A DNA stretch of 64,000 nucleotides from Amycolatopsis acidiphila (GCF_021391495.1 NZ_CP090063.1:5394001-5458000), one strand, 5' to 3'; shown: positions 1-8,441, numbered from the stretch's first letter. Numbers and translations: made by a program. Notes: generated from the letters alone by a model not told the origin.

Positions 1-2
1 GC

Positions 3-794
3 CGGGGCGGTCCCCTGGTGATCGTCGGCGCCGGGTTCGTCGGCGCGGAGATCGCCGCGACCGCCACCGCGCTGGGCATCGCCGAGGTGACACTGGTGGA
101 TCCGGTGGCGGTGCCGCTCAGCCGCGTGCTCAACCCGGCCGTCGCCGAGCGGTTCGGCGCCCTGCACGCCGAACGCGGGGTGACCACACGGTTCGGCGTC
201 GGGGTGACCGGGATCGACTCCGGCGGGGTTCGGCTCACCGACGGCACGAGACTCGACGCGGCCACCGTCGTCGTCGGCATCGGTGCCGTGCCCAACGACG
301 AGTGGCTGCGCGGGTCCGGTCTGACGATCGACGACGGCGTGGTTTGCGACCGGTTCAGCCGAGCGAGCGAGGATGTGCACGCCCTCGGGGACGTCGCGCG
401 CTGGTTCCATCCGCGGCACGGCCGGCTCGTCCGGGCCGAGCACTGGACCAACGCCGTCGAGCAGGCCGCCTGCGTGGCACACAACATCGTCCACCCCGGC
501 ACGCCGCGCGCGCACGCGCCGGTCGAATACGTGTGGAGCGACCAGTACGACTGGAAGATCCAGCTCGCCGGCCGCACGGGCGGGGAGCTCGCGCACGTGC
601 TCGTGCCCGGCCCCGATCCCGCCCGCGCCTTCGCGGTCCTCTACGCCGATCGCGGCGGTGGGTTCGCAGGTGCGGTCGTGGTCAACTGGCCCCGTGCGTC
701 GCTCATCGCCCGGCGCGCCCTGGCGGCGACGGCGGCACTGGACACCGTGCAAGCGGACATCGAGGCGCTCACCGCGAAGGAGGAACGGGTATGA
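3..794 (+). CDS. NAD(P)H:ferredoxin reductase, FAD-dependent, 5' part outside window
   Basis: C-terminal two thirds of a rubredoxin/ferredoxin reductase of the type that feeds electrons to bacterial P450s. The reading frame is open to the window edge. It enters in the middle of the NAD-binding Rossmann fold (IVGAGFVGAEIA), so the true start lies upstream and the GTG at 18 is internal. Further family landmarks are the FAD-contacting ALGDVARW segment, EHWTNAVEQA and the C-terminal WSDQYDWKIQ stretch. The stop overlaps the start of the aldolase gene (ATGA), so the two are co-translated. It could supply the P450/ferredoxin pair at 8.4-9.8 kb, whose own reductase is broken, but that is inference. 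Confidence 0.88.
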   Translation, partial: RGGPLVIVGAGFVGAEIAATATALGIAEVTLVDPVAVPLSRVLNPAVAERFGALHAERGVTTRFGVGVTGIDSGGVRLTDGTRLDAATVVVGIGAVPNDEWLRGSGLTIDDGVVCDRFSRASEDVHALGDVARWFHPRHGRLVRAEHWTNAVEQAACVAHNIVHPGTPRAHAPVEYVWSDQYDWKIQLAGRTGGELAHVLVPGPDPARAFAVLYADRGGGFAGAVVVNWPRASLIARRALAATAALDTVQADIEALTAKEERV

Positions 795-1555
795 CGGAAC
801 TGGGGCCACTGCGGACATCGGTGGCGGACGCATGCCGGGTGCTGGCCGCCCGGGGACTCGCCGACGGCATCCTCGGGCACATCAGCCTCCGGATCGACGA
901 GCGGCGGCTGCTCGTCCGCTGCCGCGGCCCGCGGGAACGCGGTCTCGCCTGGACCACCGCGGCGGACATCCGCCTGGTCGACCTGGACGGCGAAGCCGGT
1001 GCGCCCGGCGAGCTCGACGGCGGTTACCGGCCGCCGAACGAGCTGCCGCTGCACACCGAAGTGCTGCGCACCCGCCGCGATGCCGACGTCGTGGTGCACG
1101 CGCATCCGCCCGCGGTGGTGGCCGCGGACCTCGCGGGAATCGCCATCCGCCCCATCGTCGGCGCCTTCGACATCCCGGGCACCCGGCTCGCCGCCGGGGG
1201 CGTGCCCGTCCACCCGCGGGGTGTGCTGGTGCGCAACCGCGAGCTGGCCGCCGAGATGGTGGTGTCGATGGGCGACCGGCCGGTGGTCGTGCTGCGCGGG
1301 CACGGGCTCACCAGCGCGGCCACGACCGTCGAACAGGCGGTGCTGCAGGCGATCAGCGTCGACCAGCTCGCCGCGCTGTCGCTCCGGGTCGTCTCGGCCG
1401 GCGGCACGCTGCGGGACCTGCCGGCCGAGGACATGGCGGAACTGCCCGACCTCGGCGCAGGGTTCAACACGGACACCGCCTGGCGGCACGAACTGGCGCG
1501 GCTGGAGCGCAGCGCGCCAGGTCCGCTCGTCCAGCCGGCCACGCGCGCGCCGTAG
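791..1555 (+). CDS. class II aldolase/adducin family protein
   Basis: About 254 residues. The family uses a divalent metal bound by histidines to cleave or epimerise phosphorylated sugars, or acts on small hydroxy-acids. Visible landmarks are GHISLRID near residue 29, NELPLHTEVL, the metal-binding HAHP and the C-terminal LRGHG. The ATG overlaps the stop of the preceding reductase, which fixes the start over a longer in-frame extension reaching back to base 302. The substrate cannot be told. The last residues (after HELARLERS) are proline-rich and low in similarity, and the sequence just beyond is unrelated, so the C-terminus may have been changed by a rearrangement. Confidence 0.8.
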   Translation: MTELGPLRTSVADACRVLAARGLADGILGHISLRIDERRLLVRCRGPRERGLAWTTAADIRLVDLDGEAGAPGELDGGYRPPNELPLHTEVLRTRRDADVVVHAHPPAVVAADLAGIAIRPIVGAFDIPGTRLAAGGVPVHPRGVLVRNRELAAEMVVSMGDRPVVVLRGHGLTSAATTVEQAVLQAISVDQLAALSLRVVSAGGTLRDLPAEDMAELPDLGAGFNTDTAWRHELARLERSAPGPLVQPATRAP

Positions 1556-1711
1556 CTCCTCGGCGGTGCCGACGCACTCGTCGCGCAGCACCTGCGCGGA
1601 CGCGAACAACGGCTTGAAGCGACGTGAACCTACCCGTTGTAACGAATCCACCACCACCCAGCGTCATCCCAGCGGCAGCCCTCAGCGCCAAACAGGACAC
1701 GCTCTTAGTCG

Positions 1712-1981
1712 TCATCTTTTCCTCGAGTGCTCACGGGTCTTGTCGTCCTGAAAGTCCCTCGTCCAGCGTTCGAGGAGGGACGTGACGAACTGCACACTTC
1801 CGCAGAACGCGAAAACTCCAGGATTGAACCAGGGAATGAGTGTCCCGACCCAGTAGTTGAACGTCACGAGGAGGACCACGACGAGGATTCGCGTCGGTCG
1901 CTTGAAGAAGCTGCCGACGAGCGCTTCCCATCGGGTCGGGGCCGGACTGATTCTTTTCCTCATCACCGACGTGGCCCCCAC
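1712..1981 (-). CDS. small hypothetical membrane protein
   Basis: An 89-residue frame with a basic N-terminus (MRKRI), one or two hydrophobic segments (RILVVVLLVTFNYWVGTLIP and a second around FAFCGSVQFV) and a charged, lysine/arginine-rich tail. The pattern looks like a real small inner-membrane protein, but I do not recognise a family. It lies in a scrap region between the aldolase and an IS110 remnant and has no operon partner. A later internal start at MRKRI is possible. Confidence 0.35.
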   Translation of the reverse strand: MGATSVMRKRISPAPTRWEALVGSFFKRPTRILVVVLLVTFNYWVGTLIPWFNPGVFAFCGSVQFVTSLLERWTRDFQDDKTREHSRKR

Positions 1982-2009
1982 ATGTTCCGCCAGCTCCGCT
2001 TGGCGACTG

Positions 2010-2360
2010 GCCAGAGCTTACGAGCAGTATGCCGTAGTCGCTGCGACCGGAACTGTTTCACGCACGGGGTTTCCGACCAGATGTGCCAACGTCAGTTCGG
2101 CGTCGCGCTTCTGTTGAGGCCGTGTCGGCCGGTGGTTCTTCCGCTGCTGGCCGGTTGGGTGCGACTCCGCAGAGCTTGGCGAAGGCCGCTTCGCTATGAA
2201 TGCGGTCGGCGTTGTCTCCGGTGGTGACCAGGAACTGGCCGGCGAGTTCAATGCCGACTCCGTGAAGCTCGACCAGGCCCGGGGCTGCCGCGCGGACCAC
2301 TGCCGCGATCTGGTGACTACAGACCGCCGAGATCCGTTCGCCGAATGTCCCGGCGGTAAC
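2010..2360 (-). pseudogene. IS110-family transposase remnant (C-terminal part)
   Basis: Reading the minus strand from about 2360 gives ...APGLVELHGVG..LAGQFLVTTGDN.DRIHSEAAFAKLCGVAP, the helix-hairpin-helix-like Transposase_20 region of IS110 transposases. At about 2150 the frame is lost. The neighbouring frame continues with ASSGRTTGRHGLNR, the next conserved block, and after that only stop-broken similarity remains. The N-terminal DEDD catalytic domain is absent. This is therefore a decayed piece, not a mobile element, and no terminal repeats were found. Confidence 0.7.
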
Positions 2361-2468
2361 GCCGCATTCACTGCTAGAAGTAGCTGCCCGCGCCGAGAGG
2401 GCAAATTAGCCGATGCCGGAACAAGCTGGTGCGGCCTGAGCCTCATCGTGGGACCAATGGTCAAGCTT

Positions 2469-2840
2469 TTATTTGGTGAAGCGAGCGTCGCACCAGCATG
2501 GATATTCGGCGTTCGTACCGTTGCTGACTTCCAGGCGGACGCGACTAACCCTTGTTACGTCGACGTCAAATGCCACGTGTTCGGGGTACTCAACCTTTTT
2601 CGGCGATTGCAGAAGGGTGCCCGTTGACGAGTAGACCGCGAAGTAGCCAATACCATCAATCACGTTGTCATGGCGCGTCTTATCTGTCAGCCCAAACGTG
2701 CCGCTAAACCTCTCGTAGTGTATTTCCGAAACGATCACTAAACGTTGACCTCTAACACATTCTGATCGGTAGAGCCCCGCTATCGTTACAAAAGTGGCGA
2801 CCCCACGCGGTCGGCTTTGCTCAAGTCCGCAGACCGTCAC
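2469..2840 (-). CDS. NPCBM/NEW2-like carbohydrate-binding domain fragment
   Basis: A 123-residue frame whose C-terminal 80 residues follow the pattern of NPCBM domains, the beta-sandwich modules found next to glycosidase domains. The landmarks are YERFSGTFGL, then a charged loop, IGYFAVYSSTGTLL, then AFDVDVTRVSRVRLEVSNG and the closing CWCDARFTK, equivalent to the usual 'waDAr' end. The GTG start has no clear signal peptide or catalytic domain ahead of it, so it is probably the tail of a larger, truncated gene. The base composition is visibly poorer in G+C than the rest of the window, which suggests foreign origin. Confidence 0.5.
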   Translation of the reverse strand: MTVCGLEQSRPRGVATFVTIAGLYRSECVRGQRLVIVSEIHYERFSGTFGLTDKTRHDNVIDGIGYFAVYSSTGTLLQSPKKVEYPEHVAFDVDVTRVSRVRLEVSNGTNAEYPCWCDARFTK

Positions 2841-3270
2841 TCGAGTGAGTGGCGCTTACGAAAAGCTGGGTGCGTCTTTCGACGGCCCCGACCTTGATCG
2901 TTCCACCGACGAATCCTGAGGCCGGACGGACACCGATAAGTAGGGGCTTCAAAAATCCGGGCTGAACGCCTGGCGGACCGTACCGTACCCAAACCCAGCT
3001 GAGGTTGCGACTGGATGCCGGCCTGCCAATCCGCGACCTCGCCGCTCACCTGCGCGCACGCGTCCACCCCGCGGACCGCCTCGTCGCGCGCCGGGCACTC
3101 GACGAACTGCAGCCCGACGCCTTCTCCGCCGCTACGCTGCTTCGACGCCGGCCTGAGCGCTACCGGCGGGCGCCCCGGTCCGGTCACGCTGAGATCCGCA
3201 ACTCGGCGGCCAAGCCGCCAGCTTGCGAAACAGCTAGATGCATCAATACCCATTGATGTAGTGTCGTGCG
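2841..3270. other. intergenic stretch, nothing identified
   Basis: About 430 bases between the NPCBM fragment and the arsR-arsC fusion gene. The plus strand carries an 83-codon frame from 3005 with arginine-rich content and no recognisable domain. The last 40 bases should hold the promoter of the fusion gene (the stretch ATACCCATTGATGTAGTGTC just ahead of its GTG is A+T-rich), but I see no convincing -35/-10 pair. Confidence 0.5.
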
Positions 3271-4059
3271 ATGGTGCCGACCGATGCGCCGCCGCTGATC
3301 GTGCGGTTGCTGGCTGATCCCCTGCGCTGGCGGCTGGCGCGGAAACTGGCCGCCAGTGATCTGCGGGTGCGGGAGCTGGTGACGGCGGTCGGGCAGCCGC
3401 AGAACCTGGTGTCGTACCACCTCGGTCAGTTGCGGTCCGCCGGTTTGGTGACAGCACGGCGGAGCAGCTTCGACGGCCGGGACAGCTACTACCACCTGGA
3501 CCTGGCACGTTGTGCCAAGGCGTGGGCGGATGCCGGGGCCGCACTGCATCCTGGTCTGCGGCCCGGGTTCGGGTCGCCAGTCGGGGCCCAGGAACGGCGC
3601 AGTGGGCGGTCCGCACCAGCCGCTCGTTCGCGGGTGTTGTTCCTGTGCACCGGAAACAGCGGTCGCTCGCCGTTGGCCGAGGCGTTGCTTCGGTACCGGG
3701 TGGGGAATCGGGTCGAGGTCGCCAGTGCGGGGAGCCACCCGAAGCCGTTGCACGCCAACGCGGTGCGAGCGGCTGCGGAGTACGGCATCACGCTGGAGCA
3801 TCAGCCCACGCATCTCGACTCCGTCCGACGGCGGCGATTCGACCTGGTGGTCAGCCTGTGCGATCGCGTCCGCGAGGTCTGTCCGGCCTTCCCCGGACGG
3901 CCCGTGATGATCCACTGGAGCATCCCGGACCCCGCTCGGGAACCCGGGACCGACGGCGACACCTATCCCGCGTTCCGCCGCACCGCCGCCGAGCTCGACA
4001 GCCGGATTCATTTTCTGCCAACCACCCTCACCGACGATGTTGAGGAGAGCCGAACATGA
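3271..4059 (+). CDS. arsC: ArsR-type HTH fused to thioredoxin-coupled arsenate reductase (ArsC)
   Basis: 262 residues in two domains. Residues 1-95 form a winged helix (NLVSYHLGQLRSAGLV is the recognition region) without the ELCVC metal site of classical ArsR. Residues 120-262 are a low-molecular-weight phosphatase fold with the P-loop CTGNSGRS (nucleophile C126, R132) and HWSIPDP near D220. In addition C197 and C204, spaced as LCDRVREVCP, match the C82/C89 redox pair of thioredoxin-coupled ArsC, so arsenate reduction is more likely than protein-tyrosine phosphatase activity. The stop overlaps the VOC gene (ATGA). The fused regulator probably senses through the enzyme domain or controls its own operon; that is inference. 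Confidence 0.85.
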   Translation: MVPTDAPPLIVRLLADPLRWRLARKLAASDLRVRELVTAVGQPQNLVSYHLGQLRSAGLVTARRSSFDGRDSYYHLDLARCAKAWADAGAALHPGLRPGFGSPVGAQERRSGRSAPAARSRVLFLCTGNSGRSPLAEALLRYRVGNRVEVASAGSHPKPLHANAVRAAAEYGITLEHQPTHLDSVRRRRFDLVVSLCDRVREVCPAFPGRPVMIHWSIPDPAREPGTDGDTYPAFRRTAAELDSRIHFLPTTLTDDVEESRT

Positions 4060-4445
4060 CCACAGATATCGCGAACCTCGTGAGCGTGCGGTACCTGGTC
4101 GACGACGTCGAAGCCGCGATCGCCTTCTACACCGGCCGTCTCGGGTTCACCGTGCGGACTGATTTCTCTCCGGCGTTCGCCGACGTCACCCGCGGCAGCT
4201 TGCGGTTGCTGCTGAGCGGACCGACCAGTTCCGCCGGACGCCGGATGCCCGACGGCACCAAGCCCGGCCCCGGCGGCTGGAACCGCATCCACCTCATCGT
4301 CGACGACATCGAGGCGGAAGTGACCCGGCTTCACTCTGGCGGTGCCGAGTTCCGCAGCGACATCATCTCCGGTCCCGGAGGCCGGCAGGTCGTGCTCGAC
4401 GACCCCGCCGGGAATCCCGTCGAGCTGTTCCAACCGAAAGCCTGA
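4056..4445 (+). CDS. VOC (glyoxalase/bleomycin resistance) family protein
   Basis: 129 residues, one vicinal-oxygen-chelate unit made of two beta-alpha-beta-beta-beta repeats: VSVRYLVDDVEAAIAFYTGRLGF at the start and IHLIVDDIEAEV...GPGGRQVVLDDPAGNPVELFQ at the end. Its start codon overlaps the stop of the arsR-arsC fusion, so the two are made together. There is no cysteine in the protein, so it lacks the thiol pair used by ArsI C-As lyases to bind trivalent arsenic. A role in arsenic metabolism rests only on position. Confidence 0.8.
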   Translation: MTTDIANLVSVRYLVDDVEAAIAFYTGRLGFTVRTDFSPAFADVTRGSLRLLLSGPTSSAGRRMPDGTKPGPGGWNRIHLIVDDIEAEVTRLHSGGAEFRSDIISGPGGRQVVLDDPAGNPVELFQPKA

Positions 4446-4496
4446 CGGCACACCTCCGGTACCCGGCACGTGCGACGTCTGGAGGCGAGCCAGAGC

Positions 4497-5834
4497 ATGG
4501 CAACCGACCACTCTCCCGCGTCGGGGTCCGGCACACCGGCTCGAGGAGCGGGCCCCGCGCTGGCGCGGCGGCTCGGTACCGGCGACGCCGTGGTCGTCGG
4601 GGTCGGTTCGATGATCGGCGCCGGCGTGTACGCGGCGTTCGGCCCGGCGGCGAAGGCGGCGGGCAGCGGCCTGCTGATCGGCCTCCTCGTGGCTGCGGTA
4701 GTCGCGTACTGCAACGCCGTGTCCTCGGCACAGCTGGCTGCGCAGTACCCGACGTCCGGCGGCACCTACGCCTACGGGCGCGAACGCCTGGGCCCGTGGT
4801 GGGGTTTCACGGCCGGGTGGGGGTTCGTGATCGGCAAGACCGCCTCGTGCGCGGCCATGGCGTTGACGTTCGCCACGTACGCGGTGCCGGGACCGTGGTG
4901 GCTGCAACGCGTGGTCGCGGTGGCCGGGGTGGTGGCGCTGGCCGTGCTCAACAACCGCGGAATGACCCGGACGGTGCAACTCACCCGAGTGCTGGTGACG
5001 GTCACCCTGGCTGCGCTCGCGACGCTGGTGCTGGGCATCGCGTTCGGTGGCTGGGCCGGCCCAGCCCATCTCGGCAGCCCCGCGGCGTGGACCTCCGGCG
5101 GCCCCTACGGCATCCTCCAGGCAGCAGGGCTGCTGTTTTTCGCCTTCGCCGGCTACGCGCGCATCGCGACCATGGGTGAGGAAGTCCGCGACCCCGCGCG
5201 CACGATCCCCCGTGCTATCCCGCTCGCACTCGGGATCGCCGTGCTCGTGTACCTCGTCATCGGCACCGCCGCCCTGCTGGCGTCCGGGCCGGCCCGCCTC
5301 GCCGACTCGACCGCGCCCTTGACCACCGCGATCACCGACGCCGGTGCGGCTGCCCTCACCCCGGTGGTGCGTATCGGCGGCGCGGTCGCCAGCCTCGGCG
5401 CGTTGCTCGCCCTGATCGCCGGCATCGGACGCACCAGCCTCGCCATGGCCCGCCACCGCGACCTCCCCAGCTGGCTGGCTGCCATCCACCCCCGGTTCCA
5501 GGTGCCACACCACGCGGAGTGGGCACTCGCGGTCGTCGTCTCCGTGCTCGTGTTGAGTGTCGACCTGCGCGGGGTGATCGGGTTCTCCTCGTTCGGCGTG
5601 CTGGTCTACTACGCTATTGCGAACCTCTCAGCACTCACCCAGGACGCGCAGCACCGGAGGTGGCCCCGTTGGCTGCACGTCCTCGGCCTCCTCGGCTGCC
5701 TCGCCCTCGTGATCACCCTGCCCTGGCCCTCGATCGTCGCCGGGCTCTCCGTCTTCTCGGTCGGCATCGCCGGCCGTCTGATCGTGCTTACCCGCCGCAA
5801 GCCGGATACCACCACCAGCGCGAGCTCCACGTAG
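4497..5834 (+). CDS. APC-superfamily amino acid/amine permease
   Basis: About 445 residues with roughly twelve hydrophobic segments. The first carries the family signature VVVGVGSMIGAGVYAAFGPA, with YPTSGGTYAYGRE in the loop after helix 2. I chose the ATG at 4497 because a good ribosome site (GGAGGCGAG) lies 7 bases upstream; the in-frame GTG at 4470 has none. It follows the VOC gene by about 50 bases on the same strand, so it may be the third gene of the arsenate cassette. Substrate unknown. Transport of an amino acid or an arsenical conjugate are both only guesses. Confidence 0.82.
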   Translation: MATDHSPASGSGTPARGAGPALARRLGTGDAVVVGVGSMIGAGVYAAFGPAAKAAGSGLLIGLLVAAVVAYCNAVSSAQLAAQYPTSGGTYAYGRERLGPWWGFTAGWGFVIGKTASCAAMALTFATYAVPGPWWLQRVVAVAGVVALAVLNNRGMTRTVQLTRVLVTVTLAALATLVLGIAFGGWAGPAHLGSPAAWTSGGPYGILQAAGLLFFAFAGYARIATMGEEVRDPARTIPRAIPLALGIAVLVYLVIGTAALLASGPARLADSTAPLTTAITDAGAAALTPVVRIGGAVASLGALLALIAGIGRTSLAMARHRDLPSWLAAIHPRFQVPHHAEWALAVVVSVLVLSVDLRGVIGFSSFGVLVYYAIANLSALTQDAQHRRWPRWLHVLGLLGCLALVITLPWPSIVAGLSVFSVGIAGRLIVLTRRKPDTTTSASST

Positions 5835-6029
5835 CCCGCAGGCCGCGGGAACGTAGCGAGCCGCTTACCCAGTCGTTCAATGGCCGAACGGGTAAGCGGA
5901 AGCTGCATCGAGCCTTTGGAGCAGCAGACGGCGGCCGGCGCACACGCATTGCGCGCTGACTGCTGAAGACGCGCGGCGTTGTCATGCAACCACGCGCAAT
6001 AGTCACTCGGACCTTCGAACAGCCGCAGC

Positions 6030-6220
6030 GTCTCGGCCGCGCACGGCGCGCTCTGCCTGGTGTGGCCGAGGCTGCGTCCGATCTGGGGCACGGTGGGCGC
6101 CCGCTCGGCGTTCACCACGGCGGTGAGCACGAGCAGCTGCGCACCCGTGAGACCTTCCTCCGCACCGAAGTCGCCGGTCGCGGCGAGCAGGCGTCCCTGG
6201 GTACCCAGCACCTCGTCCAC
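6030..6220 (-). pseudogene. MarR-family regulator remnant (N-terminal part)
   Basis: From the GTG at 6220 the frame reads MDEVLGTQGRLLAATGDFGAE, then LTGAQLLVLTAVVNAER, then VPQIGRSLGHTRQS. This is the dimerisation helix and the first half of the winged helix of a MarR repressor. After GHTRQS the similarity stops abruptly: the recognition wing and C-terminal helix are missing in every frame down to the permease gene. The open frame continues but with unrelated content. It lies 27 bases beyond the CMD gene on the same strand. Confidence 0.55.
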
Positions 6221-6226
6221 CGGAGC

Positions 6227-6240
6227 TTGTCAATTGACAA
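6227..6240. promoter_or_regulatory. perfect 14 bp palindrome, probable MarR-type operator
   Basis: TTGTCAATTGACAA reads the same on both strands. It sits in the 27 bases between the CMD stop and the start of the MarR remnant. A further half-site TGTCAAT follows at 6246-6252. Its size and A+T-rich spacing fit a MarR-family operator. Confidence 0.5.
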
Positions 6241-6247
6241 CATGCTG

Positions 6248-6622
6248 TCAATCTTGCTCGTCGAACACCTCGCTGCCGACGACGCGGGCGGTGTTCGCGG
6301 CGGGAAAGCCGACGTATCCCGTCGCGTGGTAGATGACCTCTTCGAGCTCCTCGCGGGTGAGGCCGTTCTGGAGCGCGATCGAGAAGTGGATCTTCAGTTC
6401 CTCGGTGGAGCCGAGCGCGATCAGGATGCCCAGCGTCACCAGGCTCCGCGAGCGCCGGTCGAGCCCTTCCCGCGTCCAGAGCCTGCCGAACACGTTGACC
6501 AGGCTGAGCTCGGAGAGCTCACCGGCGAACGCGCCCGCCGGCATGCCGCCCTCCACGTCGGCCGCCGCGACCGGGATCATCTCCCGGACCAGCTGGATGC
6601 CCTTCTCACGGTCGTCCGTCAT
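6248..6622 (-). CDS. carboxymuconolactone decarboxylase (CMD) family protein
   Basis: 124 residues, close to the usual length of the gamma-carboxymuconolactone decarboxylase/PcaC group. The landmarks are WTREGLDRRSRSLVTLGILIALG, then EELKIHF, then LTREELEEVIYHATGYVGFPAA, where the conserved histidine region lies. CMD proteins either decarboxylate a ring-derived lactone or act as AhpD-like peroxidase partners; here there is no CxxC pair, which favours the former. The ATG overlaps the end of the broken ferredoxin reductase (ATGA). It is the last intact gene of the ferredoxin-P450-SDR operon. Confidence 0.82.
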   Translation of the reverse strand: MTDDREKGIQLVREMIPVAAADVEGGMPAGAFAGELSELSLVNVFGRLWTREGLDRRSRSLVTLGILIALGSTEELKIHFSIALQNGLTREELEEVIYHATGYVGFPAANTARVVGSEVFDEQD

Positions 6623-7641
6623 CGGATCGCACCGCCTTTCGTCGCTGCGTCCCAGGAGGTGCCCACGAGTGCGCGGGCCGCCCTGGGGGAACGGATGGAG
6701 TTGACCGGACCGCGGCACTGACCACGCCCTGTTTTCCGCACAGGGCAACGAGTTTGCGTTCGGAGACGGCGCCTTCGGCCACCGTGAAGCTGTCGGCGCC
6801 GCGGGGCAGGCCGTAGATCTGGATCTTGCGGTCGTACTGGTCGGACCAGATGTAGGGCACCGGGGCGAACGGCTTCGGCTCGCCGAGCAGGTTGCGGGCC
6901 ACCGCCATGCAACTCCACGTTCGGCACCGAGCCGATCGAGACCAGCACGGCGCCGGCTTCCAGCACGCGCCCGTCGGCGAGCCGGACACCGGCGGCCCGT
7001 CCACCGGCGGTGAGCACCTCCCGCACCAGCACACCGGTGAGGATCTCGACGCCGTGGTCGCGGTGCATGCCGATGAGTATCGAGCCCAGCTCGGGACCGA
7101 GCACATCGGACAGTGGTGCTTCGATGTCCGAGACCAGGGTGACCTCCGCGCCGGCCTGGCGGGCCACCGCCGCGGCCTCGGCGCCGAGGAACCCGGCGCC
7201 GACGATCACGAGCCGTGGCTTGTGATCCAGCTCCGCCCGCGGGGCCAGTGCGTCGGGAAGTGTCCGCAGGACGTGCACCCCGGGCACGTCGTCGGTGCCG
7301 GGCAGCCGCCGCGGCCGGACACCGGTCGCGACGACGAGCTCGTCGTGGGGCAGCCGCGAGCCGTCGGCCAGTGCGATGGACCGGTCCCGCACGTCCGCGC
7401 CGATCGCCGCGGTGCCCAGGCGCAGGTCCGGCTCCAGGCCCGCGATCGCCGCGTCGTCGCGTAGCTGGACGCGCTCCGGCAGCCACACACCGGACAGGAC
7501 CTCCTTGGACAGCGGAGGCCGGTCGTACGGCAGCGCGGGCTCGTCGCCGACGAGGCTGATCCGGCCGTCGAAACCCTGGCGCCGCAACATCTCCGCCGCG
7601 GAGAGTCCCGCGGCGGAGACACCGGCGATGACCACGTTCAC
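6619..7641 (-). pseudogene. ferredoxin reductase with internal deletion and frameshifts
   Basis: The N-terminal half is normal: the FAD-binding VVIAGVSAAGLSAAEMLR, LPYDRPPLSKE, the NAD-binding LVIVGAGFLGAEAAAVAR, and up to VLVSIGSVPNVEL. Near 6910 the sequence jumps directly to AVARNLLGEPKPF in another frame. About 55 residues with the second FAD-contact region (AxGDVA...EHWTNA) are thus lost. The frame then gives the correct WSDQYDRKIQIYG and VALCGKQGVVSAAV. A second shift near 6704 restores the original frame for the natural C-terminus (AARALVGTSWDAA). No active reductase can be made. The operon's P450 must draw electrons from elsewhere. Confidence 0.85.
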
Positions 7642-8441
7642 CGAGGACCGCCGTACAGGGTGCTGCCGCCGTCGACCGGGAGCACGACGCCGGTGACGAA
7701 CGCCGCGTCGTCGGACGCCAAGAACAACGCGGCGTTCGCGACGTCCCAGCTGGTGCCCTGGTGCCCCATCGGGATCGTCGCGGCCCGCTCCGTCACCACG
7801 TCGTCACGCGCGGCGCCGGTGGCGCGCACGACCCGATCGACGCCCATCGGGGTGTCGACCATGCCCGGGGCGACGCAGTTGACGCGAACACCGTGCGGGG
7901 CGTACTCGAGGGCGAGGGATCGGGTCATAGAGTTCACCGCAGCCTTGGAGGTCACGTAGGCGATCGCCTCACCCCCAGCCATCAGCCCCGCCATCGAGGA
8001 GATGTTGACCACCGCGCCGCTGCCCTGCTCCCGCAGGTGCGGCAGCACGTACTTGCACGTGAGCCACATCCCGGTCAGGTTGACCTCGAACCCGGCGCGC
8101 CACTGCTCGGCGGTGAGCTGCTCGGTCGGGCCCGCGGGCACGATCCCGACGTTGTTGTGCAGGATGTCGATCCGCCCGAACGCGGCGAGCGCCGCCTCCG
8201 GGATCCCGCGACAGTCCTCTTCGGACGTGATGTCCGCCTGGTGCGCCGTGGCTTCGGCACCTTCCTCGCGGACGAGCTTCGCGGTCTCCTCCGCCGAGTC
8301 CGCGTCGCGGTCGACCACCAGGACCTTCGCGCCGTGGCGGGCGTAGGTCAGGCATGCCGCGCGGCCGTTGCCCGTGGTCTCGCCCTCGGTCTGGCCGCCG
8401 CCGACGACGATCGCGACCCGCCCGGCCAGCTTGCCGCTCAC
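7638..8441 (-). CDS. short-chain dehydrogenase/reductase (SDR)
   Basis: 267 residues of a classical SDR oxidoreductase. The coenzyme site is present in a slightly altered form (VVGGGQTEGETTGNG in place of TGxxxGIG). It is followed by ADITSEEDC, NNVGIVPAG, the catalytic serine in NISSMAG, and YVTSKAA with the Tyr-x-x-x-Lys pair. The C-terminus FVTGVVLPVDGGSTLYGG is typical. It starts with a GTG overlapping the P450 stop and ends overlapping the reductase pseudogene, so it belongs to the same operon and probably oxidises the alcohol formed by that P450. The insertion in the glycine motif is unusual. Confidence 0.88.
   Translation of the reverse strand: MSGKLAGRVAIVVGGGQTEGETTGNGRAACLTYARHGAKVLVVDRDADSAEETAKLVREEGAEATAHQADITSEEDCRGIPEAALAAFGRIDILHNNVGIVPAGPTEQLTAEQWRAGFEVNLTGMWLTCKYVLPHLREQGSGAVVNISSMAGLMAGGEAIAYVTSKAAVNSMTRSLALEYAPHGVRVNCVAPGMVDTPMGVDRVVRATGAARDDVVTERAATIPMGHQGTSWDVANAALFLASDDAAFVTGVVLPVDGGSTLYGGPR

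Noticed and set aside
1540..1657. minus-strand frame with RFKPLFASAQVLRDE near the aldolase 3' end
   Set aside because: It reads like a piece of a real helical protein, but is too short and overlaps the aldolase C-terminus. It may only mark a rearranged join.
3005..3256. 83-codon plus-strand frame ahead of the arsR-arsC fusion
   Set aside because: Arginine/alanine-rich and without recognisable domain or ribosome site. It may be part of a decayed gene but cannot be supported.
4056..4445. VOC protein as an ArsI-type C-As lyase
   Set aside because: The protein has no cysteine, whereas ArsI needs a cysteine pair to bind trivalent organoarsenicals.
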